Shown: positions 1 to 12,605, counted from the first letter of the stretch. The stretch: DNA of 64,000 nucleotides from Xiphias gladius (GCF_016859285.1 NC_053400.1:18010046-18074045); one strand, 5' to 3'. Notes: generated by a model from the sequence alone, not told the origin. A program made the numbers and translations.

Positions 1-295
1 ATGTTTCCAGGCGAATGAACAATCCCGTCGTCGCTCCGGTCCGCCCTGTCCACCCTGTCCCTCACCGACTCTCAATCAGCGCGATGTCTCTCACTCGCTC
101 CTCGGCGCGGTCTGCTACAGCATTAGGCCCGGATTGAGGGCAGAACGGAGCCGGTATCCAGAGACGCTCTTTTCTCCGTGACTCTGAGTGTGTGTCTCGC
201 TCCGTCCCCTCTCTCAGAGGGGGTTTGGGGGTGGGGTCGTTGTGCTCGAGCCTGCGGGGTTGGGGTTGTTGTTAGGTGGGGAGGGTGGGGGGGTC

Positions 296-342
296 TCTCT
301 CCCTCTCTCTCCCTCTCTCTTGCTCTCTCTACAGGGCGTCAC

Positions 343-375
<33 letters not shown>

Positions 376-377
376 CA
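296..377. repeat. CT-rich tract and (GAT)n microsatellite
   Basis: A CT-rich run at about 296-331 is followed by about eleven GAT/TGA units at 343-377. Poly-Asp, poly-Met or poly-Ser reading frames across it are artefacts of the triplet repeat. Confidence 0.9.
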
Positions 378-467
378 ACGAGCGCGAGCGATTTCCACGT
401 ATGTGTTCACGAAGGCAGACAGGAGCGGCGCGAGCGCACGGGGAGGGGCCATCCGCGCGAGACTCAC

Positions 468-560
468 CTACCGCAGACAATCCGTCTGACGTCAGCGCGG
501 CCGAGGTTTAATCACGGCAGTGAAAGATTGCTCACGTTAAGGAGACGTTAGACGGGCACC
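468..560 (-). other. Candidate 5' untranslated exon of a leftward gene
   Basis: The 3' end is set by the donor GTAG|GTGAGT read on the minus strand (exon end 468). The upstream limit is arbitrary. The CRE at 487-494 would lie inside or just upstream of the exon. No ATG-led reading frame of interest crosses the donor, so it would be untranslated. The rest of the gene would lie outside the window. Confidence 0.35.
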
Positions 561-939
561 GCCGTCCCGCTGGACGCCGGTGCCGGTGCACACACTGACA
601 CTCGTCACTTCTCCGGCGACTTACGCTGACGTTCAGCCGTGTCAACAACCCGTGGGGGGAAAGTACCTGCCTGCATTTAATCGACGTTGAGGCTACGCCG
701 CCGTGGACAAAATGCGGGGTTTGGATTGGCTGACTGCGACGGGAATTGTTGCTCCCGGGTCTATTCAACTAATTCATTTGTTACTTGGTCCATGTCTGAA
801 AGCTCCACGGGCTGATTGTCTGTGTCAAACAAAACCTTTCATTTGTGGCTGAGTGGAGCTACTAACAAAAAAAAAGCTCTGGCAACATGTAACACCTGTA
901 AGCTTTACGAGGTTTTTATGTAATCATTTGAGTTGTACA

Positions 940-1790
940 CACATTGTGTTTTTACTGGCTCTATACTTGCAATACCTGTTTTAGTAAAGTTCATTTACTC
1001 TAGTACTTTACTTTATTACCATTTGGAGGTACTTGTACTTTACCTGAGTATTTACATTTTATTTTACTTCATACTTTTTACTCCACCACATTTATTTGAC
1101 ATCTCAGTTACGAGTCACTTTTCAGATTAAAATTTTATACCACAAAACATGATCGCCTTACTAAAGACAAGACATGGTGAAAGATCAAACCAATGGTTTC
1201 CAACCATTTTGCCTTGTGATCTTGTGTCTAGTTGGGGCCCCTTGTTGCATTTCTGATGTCTATGAGTTGTGGGCAGATCCACCACGGAGACCTTTCCCCT
1301 TTAAACTTCTCAGATGGTTCAATTTAAATAATTGTTTGAGGCACAGAGAAGTAAAATTATCCAGTATCTCACCAATGATAGCAAAGATGAGATAAAGCCC
1401 GTAACCTGAAAACAGATTTGTGCATCACAACGTTATTTTTTTCTTCTTTAATCATCTCGAGGCCCCACAGGTTTATCTGGTGACCCTTTGGAGGGGCCCA
1501 ACCCCCAGACTGGGAACCACTGGACTAAACTACATAACTGTATATAAAGTAGTTTAAATCAGCTCCACCTTGAGCAGCCACAACAGAAGCTAATCAAATC
1601 TCAGTTTCTAGACTTTCATCATTCTTACTTTTGATACTTTAAAAGTAAATTAAACTTATATTACTTACTTACTTTTATTTAATTAGAATTTTAAATGCAG
1701 GACTGTTACTTGTAATTGAGTATTTTTACATGGTGGAACTGGTACTTTTACTTAAGTAAAGGTACGGGCACTACCACCACTGTCAACAAC
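940..1790 (-). repeat. Dispersed repeat of the GTGGTGGAA/AAGTACTT family, interrupted copy
   Basis: The copy is in reverse orientation: the stretch at 1000-1125 (GAGGTACTTGTACTTTACCT and following) pairs in family structure with 1550-1785, which ends TACCACCACTG. It is split by another element at about 1180-1537. Other copies in this window share the words AAGTACTTTACTT and CTCCACCAC, which defines the family from the sequence alone. Confidence 0.6.
1180..1537. mobile_element. Short inverted-repeat element nested in the previous repeat
   Basis: The left end reads CCAATGGTTTCCAACC and the right end GGGAACCACTGGACTAAA. These are imperfect inverted repeats of each other, as expected for a non-autonomous DNA transposon. 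It sits inside the 940-1790 repeat, so it inserted later. It has no coding capacity. Confidence 0.5.
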
Positions 1791-1861
1791 ATAAATAGGC
1801 CTAAAACATTACTACATAAAAAATATAATTGGAAAATCAGAAGGACGAGCTTTACGCTAAT

Positions 1862-2251
1862 GTAAAACAGTTGAAGTACCTAGATCCTTTACTTGAATAA
1901 AAGTAGAAATACCACACAGTAAAAGTACTTCATTACACGTAAAAATTCTGCATTCAAAATGTTACTTTATTAAAAGTACATAAGTATAATCAGTAAAATA
2001 CATCAAAGACTTACTTTAAGTATCAAAAGTAAAAATACTCATTATACTGTTGGGTGTATTAAGATGTAGTAATACATTGTACTTTTTAGGCTCATCATTG
2101 GTGTTTTATATAATAACCTGATCTACAAAGTAAGTAATATAACAAATGTAGTGGAGTAAAAAGACAATATTTCCCTCTGAATTGTAGTAAACATATAAAG
2201 TAGCATAAAATTGAGTAAATGTACTTAGTAACATTCCACCACTGGTAAAAA
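1862..2251 (+). repeat. GTGGTGGAA/TTCCACCAC family repeat, forward copy
   Basis: It begins near GAAGTACCTAGATCCTTTAC and ends ACATTCCACCACTGG. It lies tail to tail with the inverted copy at 940-1790. Internal words TTTCCCTCTGAA and GTAGTGGAGTAAAAAG recur in the copies at 41 kb and 52 kb. Confidence 0.65.
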
Positions 2252-2962
2252 AAAAAAAAACCCCATTACATATAAAAATCCTGCATTCAAAATCTAGGAA
2301 GCTGGTTGAGGTGGAGGTGATTTTACCTACTTTATATACTGCTGGACTGTAAAATCTGTACCAGTGCATCATATTCTTTAAAATGACTACGTTTTGTATG
2401 TTAAAACAGTTAAGACAGTTTATCTGCTGTGTTTGTCAGTTTTTAAAATTGGGGCCTAAATTTTGTTTCAAAGCTGCCTTTTATGCACAGATAGGTATGA
2501 ACAGCCCCCCCCCCAAAAAAAAAAATTGCATCCTTAACACATTTTGTCTTAAATAATTTCAGAGTCAGCTTTAAAAACTCAACGTGTGCGGTATTTGCAT
2601 GAATGTAGATTGTAAACACCTTTTTACGTCATCATTCCCCCCAAAAAACTGACAAAACCTCAGTTTCTTCAATGGTAGTTACAGCCCTGGTTACAGCTGA
2701 CGTAAAGCGAGGTGTGTCTTTAACATAACTTATAAAACTGTGTGTGTCTACGCTGGGGTTTGTGGTCAAGCGATACCGCAGAAATAAGTGTCTGTGTGTG
2801 TTATAAAACGTTCTAATCCACACATCACATCTGGACGGATGGACGAGTGGAGTAAAAAGGGGGGTTGGGCTTTTTACAGTGGACCATGAATGAAACAAGC
2901 AGAGGCTCCATCCATCAGTGAATTTCTTCTTTGACAACCAGGCTGAATTAAAACCTTCCCAT

Positions 2963-2996
<34 letters not shown>
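2963..2996. repeat. (CA)n microsatellite
   Basis: An uninterrupted CA run of about 17 units. The minus-strand reading frame across it codes only Cys-Val repeats. Confidence 0.95.
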
Positions 2997-3002
<6 letters not shown>

Positions 3003-3278
3003 CTCTTCTCCAATCCCCACTTCTCCGCCCTGAAGCTCCCACAGCATGACACATGCAGGCACATACACACACACACTCAGCGACGACAACAGTAATCAGA
3101 AGTTTAATCATATGAGCCTGTGCACGTGCGTGTGAGTGACATGGAGTGATGGTAGGCAGGGAGGATTAACATTAAATTATACCTGAGGGAATTTTGACAA
3201 AATTATTTTTTCAGTTTTAATTACACTAATGCACCAAACACAAACATGAAGACTTTTTTTTTTTTTTTTTTACAACCA

Positions 3279-3284
3279 TTTAAT
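3279..3284 (-). terminator. Candidate polyadenylation signal of tradd (ATTAAA)
   Basis: Read on the minus strand this is ATTAAA, about 540 bases after the tradd stop. A genomic A-tract follows at 3254-3271 on that strand. It would give a 3' untranslated region that includes the TG microsatellite at 3605-3663. No better AATAAA was seen between it and the stop. Confidence 0.35.
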
Positions 3285-3604
3285 TTGTACGCACCCATTT
3301 TGCAGGAAGAAAAAAAACAAAACAAAAAAAAACGATAACCTTCAGTTGTTCACTCATTATTAACAAGACAACATAGGTTCCATCTGTGAATTGACTTAGC
3401 AGAAATAACACAGCCAGATGATAAAAACTGTTTAAACAGTGTGTCAAACTCAGGGCAGAATTTTTTTTTAACAGTGATGACAGATAATTTCATCTAAATG
3501 AAAAAAATTAATATTACTAATAATTGAAAAACAACTCAAGATATGAATCACTCAATTCTCACAGAGATGTTAGCATGTGTTCACACAACCTGCCTGAAAC
3601 TTAC

Positions 3605-3663
3605 ATACACACACACACACACACACAACACACACACACATACACACATACACACACACACAC
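3605..3663. repeat. Interrupted (CA)n microsatellite in the tradd 3' region
   Basis: CA repeats with a few interruptions, lying 160 bases downstream of the tradd stop. They are transcribed as UG repeats if the 3' end is at about 3260. Confidence 0.9.
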
Positions 3664-3822
3664 AGGGGACCAATTTTGAACGTGAGGATGACAGTTGTCG
3701 ATCAAGAACAAACATACTGTATATAAAAGCAGGCGGGACAAAGTCCACCACTCCTCATGTGGGGAGGATCTGTCCCCCTCAGTTTTCACAACTCATACGC
3801 GCAGAACAAAAGCACAGCTGTG

Positions 3823-6800
3823 TTACTCTCTTGGCTGTATGTCCAGAATGTTTTCAGCCAGGCTGGTGAGTTTGCAGTCCTCCAGTGCTTTGACCAGCCG
3901 GCTCAGCTTGGCCGCTCTCCCCTCCGCCTGGATGAAGCGGCTGAGCAGCTGATAGGCTTGCTCATACAGCCCTTCTCTCTCATACTCATAGGCCAGGTTG
4001 TCTATGGCCGGACCCTTCAGAGCCCGGCAGCTCTTCCCCAGGGCCCTCCCTACATGTTTCCACTGACGTCCCACTCCGTTTGAAAAGCTCTGGACATCTG
4101 CTGCTGTCAGCATTCGGTCCTCTGACGGGCCAAAGGATAAAGGATGAAGGAAAAAACATTAATATAAACTGTGCTTACATGTGTAAACAGTAAACATTTC
4201 CCTAAATAACTTACAGACTTGCTGTCTACCTTAACTCTCAGGGTCATCAATAGGATTTTATACAGTAGGCCTATGGTATATCAGTAGGAACATTAAAGCA
4301 GCATTAACTGAATTTTCAACCACTTGGGGACAGTGGAACAGGCTGTAAACACAACACTGACATACCGTCACCATATAAACTAGCTAATTTAAACATTCAG
4401 CAGATGCAGTTTTTGAGGAAAACGTGTTTCTCTACCACTATGTCACCAGCTAGTTTCTAACTAACCAACCAGCTAGTCTGTGTGTCTTGAAAATATTGAT
4501 TAGTGCAGCTTCAAACTTGTACATTTGCATGATCAGGCTTTGTGCTGTTTTTAATAAAGACTCAGTGTCCAAAGTCTCTGCGTGCTTCGAAATTTCAGTG
4601 TATACCTCTGGTGGCATATTTTCCCGCTTTCCCTCTTCCCATCACAACCACCAGCATCAATTTACAAATCCCACGGGAAAAGTTAATGTGAGGTTGGGTA
4701 TTTCATTTCAGTGTTTGTGCCGCTCTGTTTTGTTAGCTACATTAGACTGTTCAGAGTTTACATGTGGTCATCCAGCTAGTGACTGATATTAAGAGAGATT
4801 AGTGCAACCTGGAAATGCATTCTAATTGCATAAATGTGAACTTGTAATGCATAAACTAAATGAGTGCACTGACAGAAATTAATTAGTTTCATTTTTTTAT
4901 TTAAATTTGGTTTACCCACCACGAAATTGGTTTTCATAATTCATATTCAACCTGAAACCAGGGCAGCCAGAGCTGTTGGAGGCCTTGGGGAAGGCACTCG
5001 GGGAACAGAAGTCCCTTACTGCCATAAACTGTAGCGTGTCTGGAGGAAGCTGAATCTAAATTTAAAACCGTAAATTAACTAAATAAGAAAATCAAATTCA
5101 ATCAATTCACTTTCAAGACATTGTAGTGTCTCATCAGGTAATGTTGATTTAACAGTTCATTATGAGCTCAGCAAATCTAAAATCACTGCAATCCAAATAC
5201 ATTATCTGCAGGCACTAATCTCTTCCCATAGAGCGACCATCAGTTTATAAAAGGTTGGATTAGAAAGTCAGCTGACAAAAAGCACTGAATTCATATGCTG
5301 TCAGAAAATCTGACACAAAAAAATCCGTCAGCAAAGTGGAATGTTGTGAAAGGGAAATTTCACAAATAAAATAGTTGCTTTTTGACTGCAGGCACCAACC
5401 TGATACCTTTTGTCTGCATGACCATGCAGCAGTCCCACAACTGTGATAAAATAGATACATAAATAAATAAATGCAACCTGATGTTCACTGTTATGGATCA
5501 CATATCACAAACAAGAATCTTGTCTCTGCAATTTCACTGCAACACATTGTTGAAATTAACTGAACCGAATGGCTGCCTGATAGGAGGTCAGTTTAAAAAC
5601 TTGAGACATATAGATACTTAAACAGCTGTAAGGAAAATTTAAGTTGACAACATGGTTTTTTCATCATTTGCCACTGACTGGTCACAGGCTTTAGGTGTAT
5701 CTATTAAATTGCATCAAGCGCCTCAAACTGAAGTAAAAATAAAAACCTCTTCATCTGATAGGAATGCCTTTTTAAATGCTATTTTTTTAAAAAGGTTATC
5801 TTCACTCACCAAACACTTTATTCTGAAACTTGAAGCAGTTGCTGGGGACAGGTGGCTCTTCCTGTGTGATGACGGTGGACTGTGGAGGAGGACCAAGGGC
5901 CTGACTCTGCAGCTGCTGCTCAAGATGATCAATCTCTTCATCGCGCAGGCGCTCCGGCTGACACAAAATGACAAAGATCACTCAAATAGAATAAAATTAA
6001 TGACAACATTTTGGTGAACTCGCTCTCTGAGAGCAACGACAGTGACTTTTTTTTTTGTTTGAGTGTACAGGACCCCCAGGACTCAAGTTTTTGTATGGTT
6101 TTACTGCTCCTCCCTCCTCTGTTGTTCTCAACCTGAGCTTTATTCAACAGATCACACACTGACTCCTACTTACCTGTGAAGATTAAAGAAATAAATACTC
6201 ACTCTGTGTCTGTTTTCTATACTACATACTAACTGAATACAGTATGCACCATTCAGTTAGTACACAAGAAAGTAATATATTTTATACCAACAGGAAATAA
6301 TACAAGACATGCACTATTTTCCAAATATTTTTCAATAAGATCTTGCTTGAGCTATCTCAAAATCATTTGCAATTTACTTTAATTTGTTGCAGCTATGAGC
6401 TGTAATATATGGCCACTGTTTCTCACTCAAGTATTTCTATTGAAATTGTGCAACTTGAATGTGAGAAGGGAAAATATTCAGCCCGATGTCCATGTTTTAT
6501 ATAGAGTCGATGGCAGTGAGCAATGAGCTAACAAACACACTAGGAGCAGTGAGCGCACACACCTGGCAACTAGCGACCTTTCAGTCCCAAACCCACTTCT
6601 CCAACCTCTAGGCCATGGCTGCCCCCTTAAGATTGGCGGGGGGAGTGAATACACAACGCTTTCCCCTCCCTCAACATCCACTTGAAGTGCCTTTGAGCAA
6701 GGCACCTAACCCCACCAACTGCTTCCCGGGCACTGCAGCGCAGCTGCTCACTGCTCCGAGTGTTTTTCTGTATGTTTGTGTGTTCACAACGCACAGATGG

Positions 6801-9800
6801 GTTAAACGCAGATGCCAAATTTACTGTGTGGGTAAAACATACTTGGACAATAAAATGATTCTTGTTCTCCTTCTCTTCTTTTTTTCCTAAACTTGTGTTT
6901 TAAGACCTTAACTTAGCTACAACAAGAGACAGATACGCTTTATTTTATGGGTGCCGTATTTGTCAGCTAATTTTCCTGAAACTTTCCTCATAATTTTTCT
7001 AAAAATTATCAGGTATTTAGCTGTAAGTCACAAGAATATTTCCAAGAAAGGACTACACAATTTGGTAGTAATTAAAAAGGAAATTGATAAAGTGTTAGTT
7101 GCAGGATTAAGTTCTTAGATTAAGTCCCTGCTCATTATATTCAAGATTGTGTTCATGAAAAAAACTAGTAAATAATGTAGTAGGCAAGATAAAATAGTTC
7201 ATAAACAGATGTAAATATCCATTAAAGTTTCTTAGAAAGACTAACAAAACTTCTTAATTCTGATTCTTCATAACTTTGAGCTGCCATACATTATAGATCC
7301 GCTTGGTAATCAGTAAATATTCATTTAACTGATGTTTATGCTGCCTATTAGATGAACTGCATGCTTACCTATAGTTTTCAGCTGCATTGGGAATTTCTTA
7401 ATTTTGTGTTTCACACTGATGATGTTCAACAAATAAAACAAACTGCTATAATATTTGACCAATTCAGCAGTTATACAAACAAACATATTTCTACCACAGA
7501 CTGATCCTGCGAAATAAAGTGAATCAGTGGCGCATTTTCTATCTAATTATGTATTTTGCTAGTCTTTCCAATTTCTCAATCAACCAATCAGAGGTTAATA
7601 GGTGGAATTAAAAATGACCCATCTTCATACATAGCTGACTACATTCATGAACAAGACTGGATCAAAACCTAGTATATGGCTGGACCGTGTATGGTCAAAT
7701 TGCAAAATTGAGGACGTAATTGAAAACAGGTGTGGAATCGCTGTAAAACAACTACTTTAAGTGGAAAGTAGTTAAATTCTGCTTCAAAAGTCACTCAATG
7801 TCACTAGATGATGTAAAACACTCATTAGCATATTCATGATGTCATCACATCATATTTGCATTTTGCCTAGTGTCAGCCGTTTCAGCCTTTTATTTCTTTG
7901 CTTCTCTCCCACTATCTGTGCTCACATATACAGTATGTTAATACAGCCGAATTCCCAATAAAGCCGTTCTCATTTACAGGTTTTTTCTGTTTCTGTTGGC
8001 AGAAAACGGCACGAGTATGAAATAGTAGCCCCATTGAGGCTACATGTTAATCAGCAGTCAGCTCCAAGCCATTTCCAAACTGCTGCTCTTCACTTCTAAA
8101 ATCCCGATTTTAAAACCATAACGTCGTCTGAGAAAAATCAACATACACGAGTTAAAGACAACGGCTTTGCTGTGATTTTGGCTGTATTTACCTGTAAATT
8201 GATCAATCAGAGAGAACATTAGAAGCTCATTCACATCTATGTCAGCTGCCGTGTGGTCAGTTGAAAGAGACGCATAGAGAGTTGTGGAGCGAAAGCCCAA
8301 CTTCGCGCTCGCAGGGCAATACTGGTGACTCTTTTCTACCAAAAGAAGCTAAGGTTTGTCCAGAAAGTTACAAGATCTGTCGCTTTTTTTTTTTGGTTTG
8401 TTTGTTTTAAAAATGGGGGGGGTCTGAAAAGTCAGTAAATCTAGTGACAAAGGCGCTAAGTTGGCAACACTGCCTGTAAACACTCCCCCTAATGACGCAA
8501 TAGAAACTGTTTGCATCAGTTGATTTTGAAAGAGCAACAGCCAATGGGGAAGCTCCAACACTCAGCCGGCTAACCAATGGTGTAACCTCTGCACTCAGTC
8601 AGTCAGGCAGTCACGGACATTCGCGTGCCCACGGCTGGCCTCACTGTTGCGTTCCAGCCAAAAATAGTGAGGGAAAAGTGGAGACGCAGTTGAACAAGTT
8701 GTTGTAACTCTTAATGTGCTGCCAATATTAATTATTTTTCTTTTCATGTTCTTTGGAAAAGTTTAATCTTGCAGTTGTGTCCTGTTATTTGTGAGCAATG
8801 GTTTTCTTCTTGGACGCTGTCCGTAGAGGTTGACTTTATGCAACGTCTTTCACTTTGTCTGATTGGTCACTGAAACACCAGTTCCCACAGATAATCTTTG
8901 TACCAGATCAGAAGCACTCACCCATCTGTTTTTTTTGAGGACAGCCCCTGTGCCTCCTATTATCGGTCAAATGGCTCCTCCTATACCTCCCAACCACTGC
9001 TACGACTGTGTTTCAGCTTATTTTCAGTAGCCTGTTGATGCCCTTGTACCCTCTCCCATCTTTATGAAGTCTCACAATCTGGTTTCTTACTTGTTCAGGC
9101 AGCTCCTCACCATGTGGAGCCTTCTTGCATTAGACACAACCCAGACCCAAACTGAGAAAGCTGTGGTTCACAGGTTATTATATAACCTTGGTCATGCAGT
9201 TAGCTTTAATTGGAAATCATGTGTGACCACTTTTATTGCATTTGCAATGATTAATTACAATTACGGTAAGATGATACAATTTTAAATAATTTAGCATTTC
9301 AGTGATATTGCACAAGGTCTACTCATTTTTGTTGTATACTGTATTTGTTAGACGAGTGTGAAAAAAAATAAGTTAACTGCTCCTAGAACTGCAGCTTCCA
9401 TGTCAACTACAAATGACACTGGCAAGATGAATACAGTCACTTTCTACTGATATGAATATGAATACCATGTCAGGCTGAATAAAAGAAATGAAAGGAGCAA
9501 ACAGAAACATGGAGCATACCTGTGAAAGGTGGATGTGCTGTAGACATAGTTCCAGCTTGTCTAGATAGAGATCTAGGATGTGTGTGCTGGCCTTGAGCTG
9601 GGTTTCCACTGTGAACTCTTGGGGCAGAGCAAGAAGCCGGCAGGCGTGCTGGGAGAGAGACTGACGCACCGCTCCAGAGCTGTAGCTCTCCAGGAACTGC
9701 TGACACGCTGCCACATCCACAAACTTCACCTCCACCCCCAGGAAGGGATCGGCATCATGGACCTTCAGTATCTCATAACCACCCAGACCTCCTGCAGAAT

Positions 9801-10076
9801 CTGACCATGGAATATACTCATTAATGAAAGTGACATCCAAGTCGCTTTTAAGTAATTAGAAATGCTTCTTCTATCTTAATTAGCATGCTAGACGTGCCTA
9901 ATAGATCTAGTATGGCAGTGCTCACCTATAAGTGTCAGCTTGATGATTTTGAAAACAATGAACTTTCCCTGTTGGTCTTTGTAGAGAGAAAGCAGGTTCA
10001 CATCGGGACAGAGTGACTGTAGAAACATAACTGCACATCCCGTCCATGGCCCACGATCCACAGTCTTGTCCGCCAT
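3823..10076 (-). CDS. tradd: TRADD, TNF receptor type 1-associated death domain adaptor
   Basis: TRADD couples TNF receptor 1 to TRAF2/RIPK1 (NF-kB signalling) and to FADD/caspase-8. Coding exons, in order of translation, are 10076-9926, 9800-9520, 5957-5810 and 4121-3823. They total 879 bases and 292 residues, and all phases agree (1, 0, 1). The human protein is about 312 residues. Residues 1 to about 165 match the N-terminal TRAF-binding domain, including [14 protein letters not shown] at the start of exon 3. The C-terminal death domain (about 197-290) contains [18 protein letters not shown] and ends near [12 protein letters not shown]. The start is chosen at [11 protein letters not shown] because it matches the family N-terminus and follows an acceptor (GTTCAG|AGA) eight bases upstream in a 5' untranslated exon model. 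Introns carry a SINE-like tail and an unexplained GC-rich patch at 4915-5045. Family identity is from recall of the human sequence. Confidence 0.95.
4915..5050 (-). other. GC-rich exon-like patch in the last tradd intron
   Basis: This stretch is far more GC-rich than the surrounding intron and, on the minus strand, is open in one frame ([16 protein letters not shown] at its start). It is flanked by AG and GT signals, but its length does not fit the phase-1 tradd junction, so it would break the tradd frame. It may be a fragment of an old repeat or a retroposed sequence. I do not recognise it. Confidence 0.3.
6505..6875 (+). mobile_element. SINE/LINE-tail-like dispersed repeat in tradd intron
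   Basis: The block has words typical of a common fish retroposon tail: TTTGAGCAAGGCACCTAACC, TGCTTCCCGGGCACTG, GGGTTAAACGCAGATGCCAA and a terminal ACAATAAAATGATTCTTG. It is GC-rich against an AT-rich intron. Short reading frames on either strand are not conserved coding exons. The family is named from general memory, not from a search. Confidence 0.5.
6960..9400. other. Rest of the large tradd intron, no gene seen
   Basis: AT-rich intron sequence. The part at about 7970-8640 is locally GC-richer and holds a minus-strand open frame (8058-8342) ending at a possible donor ACAG|GTAAAT, plus a GGGG run at 8414-8420. It resembles repeat-derived DNA, and no protein family was recognised. Confidence 0.4.
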
Positions 10077-11124
10077 TCTCTGAACACAATTTGAGACACA
10101 CGTGAGATGGTTTCATTGGTGAGCAGACAGGATCTTCTGTGTAACATGCAGACAAAGACAACACAAGTCTACGAAGACATTAAAAGTATAGAGTGATGAG
10201 TTAAAACCCAAGAAGCATCGGGGTGCTTCTTCATTATCACCTCTTTGTTGGTTCCTCTTCACAACATCATACATAACAACACCGACTGGGGCTAAAGATG
10301 CTGATTTATGTTGTGTGTCTGCAACGGTATCTGTTTTTACTCCATGAAGAATTGTGTAAACCTGAAGAAATAGAGTTTTTGATTTCAAACAGGTTAAAAG
10401 TAAAGACCTGGAGGGGTTTTACAAGTAAAGTTATCAAATAGCCTCCTGTAACTGGGAGTGGCGAAGGACAAGAGGTTACCATCTTCTCGATTGTCAGGAA
10501 CCTGTTGGTTGTTCCATCCCATTAAATGTCCAGATTATCGTACATGTCCTCCAGGGATGTCAGGGTTCCAGGTTCCTTCTCCCCATTCAAAAGTCAGATA
10601 ACTTTTTTCACCCCCACATCGATTTCTGTGGATTATCCTTCGCACTGTGTATATGAATCTGTGAAGTTGGCTTTTTTTTCTTTTTGCTCTCTCCTGTTTC
10701 AGATTGATTGTGTATCCAGTGAACTGTTGAGTGGACTGACAAAGTCATTTATTTTTCCTCTATCTGTATGACTGTTGATTTTATTATAAGTATTATAAGT
10801 TTTGTTCCTTTTCTAACAAAGATTTATGCAAAGTGCTATCATTACATAATACTACAACCATACCAGATTATAAGATAAAAAAAACGAAACCCCCGAAGAT
10901 CAACACTGCCAAAAGATTAGGGATGTAGCATTTCAAATTCTTATTAGATTCAGTGTGTTATGTTAGCATCACAAATTAAATCATTTTCAGAACAAACAAA
11001 AAATAAGAGGTACTTTTTTATCATGCCATTCAGCAGAAGGTGATGTTTGAATGGTACAATATTTCAGTAGAGTTTTGAGGGACCCAGGTGATTGGCTTCA
11101 ATGGGACATACAAGGGGAAACAAC

Positions 11125-11385
11125 TGATAGATTATTCAATTAGTCGATCATCAGAAAAAATTATGATAATTGATTAATTTAAGTCATTTTTCAAGCAGAG
11201 TTAACAAACATTCACTGGTAAAGATTTGCTACTTCTCTGTTTTCTATCATTGTAAATTAAATGTCACTAGTTTTGTTCTGTTCGTGGAACATAAGTTATT
11301 TCAAACCATCACTTGTGTCTCTTTTAAATTAAAAGACAAAAGACAAATCCATCTATTAAACAATTATCAATAGATCAATTGCCCT
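11125..11385 (+). repeat. TTAATCGATTA-type repeat, copy 1
   Basis: It starts around ATTCAATTAGTCGATCATCAG and carries the family words TTTTTCAAGCAGAGTTAACA and AAGATTTGCTACTTCTCTG. It lies in the long intron between the tradd 5' exon and its first coding exon. Confidence 0.55.
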
Positions 11386-12324
11386 GTAATATTTCTTGAA
11401 AAGAAAACCATAGCCATAGCATTGAGTTGTTGGTCAGATTCTGAACTTGAGATGTGCTGAACCAGTAAATATATCTTTCCTTTCATCTGAGGCAGAGGAT
11501 ACAATTTTCAATGACTTCTCACCAAAGTGATGAGGAAAATAAATCATATAACCTCCTCACCAAATCCATATGCCTGGACCAGTGACAGCCAAAAATATGT
11601 TTATTCCTGGAGTTAAAACCACGTCTGTCCTAGTGGTCCCTGGTTGTTGTGGCCTCACTCCACCTTATCCTTTTTTACCCCAACCTCCTTTTGAAACCCT
11701 CATTACATAAAAACATGTTTAATCTCAGTCCTCCCCTCCCCCAGTCCAGACCCTAACTCCTGTACTCTAGATGAACCACTGAAGCCCGATAGCTCTCTCT
11801 TGGTGTTGTCTCCATGCACAGGATGCACAGCGCTCTGCGTGGAAAGAGCATCCTCTGAGCTGGATTATATTCATGTCCTTATATTTCACTAATACACAGT
11901 ATGCTTGGCTACTGGGTCTACAGGAATCTCCACAACTTAGCCAGTATGTAATTATATGCTATCCTATCTACCGGTACTCTGGAAGTATACTGTGAGATTA
12001 ATTCACCAGCTGTATGCGGATTAAGTGATCATCAGGAGCTTAAAATATATCATTTAGCTTCTGCTGCCAAAAGGCAACCTCTAGTATTCCCTGGACAGCT
12101 CGTCTGACATTTAGGTGAAAAAAATAATCAATTCACAGGAGAACATGCTTCCACAAATTAGTACCTTAACCTCTTTGTGATAATGCAAGATGATCTTGTT
12201 CCCACCTGTTTTGTATTGTCTTTAGTACTTGATAGCTCCAGATGTGAACTAAATAGACCTGTTGATAACAGCTTGAAATAGAGTACACCCAAACGCCATC
12301 AAATATTATAAAAATGTATTGCTA

Positions 12325-12605
12325 CCACTAACAATTATTTTCAGTGTCAATGTGTGATAAATCATTTAGTTTATAAAATGTCAGAAAGTTGTGACAGTTG
12401 TGAATCCAAGCTAAAATGTTCAAACTGCTCATTTTGGATATACAGTCCAGGAAAAGCAGAAAGTCCTCACACCTTAAAGCAAGGCCAGCAAATCATTGGC
12501 ATTTTTCCTTGACAAATTACTAAAAAATTGTTAATCTATCATCAGAACTGTTGGTGATTAATTTTCTTTCGATTACCTAACCAGTTAATCAACTCACAGA
12601 TAAAT
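12325..12605 (-). repeat. TTAATCGATTA-type repeat, copy 2
   Basis: Reverse-orientation copy: TTTATAAAATGTCAGAAAGT near the start and GTGATTAATTTTCTTTCGAT near the end. These are the complements of words in the forward copies at 15.4 and 40.5 kb. Confidence 0.5.

Larger units (their letters stand above)
1..780. promoter_or_regulatory. CpG-rich promoter-like island at left edge
   Basis: This stretch is much richer in CG dinucleotides than the AT-rich DNA after 800. It contains a perfect palindromic CRE, TGACGTCA, at 487-494. On the minus strand a consensus splice donor (GTAG|GTGAGT, exon end 468) follows it, so a first, probably non-coding exon of a gene running left out of the window would end here. 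On the plus strand a CT-rich tract followed by CAG ends at 334 and resembles an acceptor, but CT microsatellites mimic acceptors. No protein-coding exon could be recognised, so the gene served is unknown. Confidence 0.45.

Noticed and set aside
188-551. Overlapping open frames on both strands at the left edge
   Set aside because: They run through CT and GAT repeats and translate to poly-Asp, poly-Met or poly-Ser; no conserved protein.
2632-3111. 159-codon minus-strand frame
   Set aside because: Its middle is a translated CA/TG microsatellite (Cys-Val repeats) and no family match is apparent.
8058-8342. 94-codon minus-strand frame in tradd intron
   Set aside because: No recognised family, no partner exon, and the region looks repeat-derived. 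Described only as intron content.
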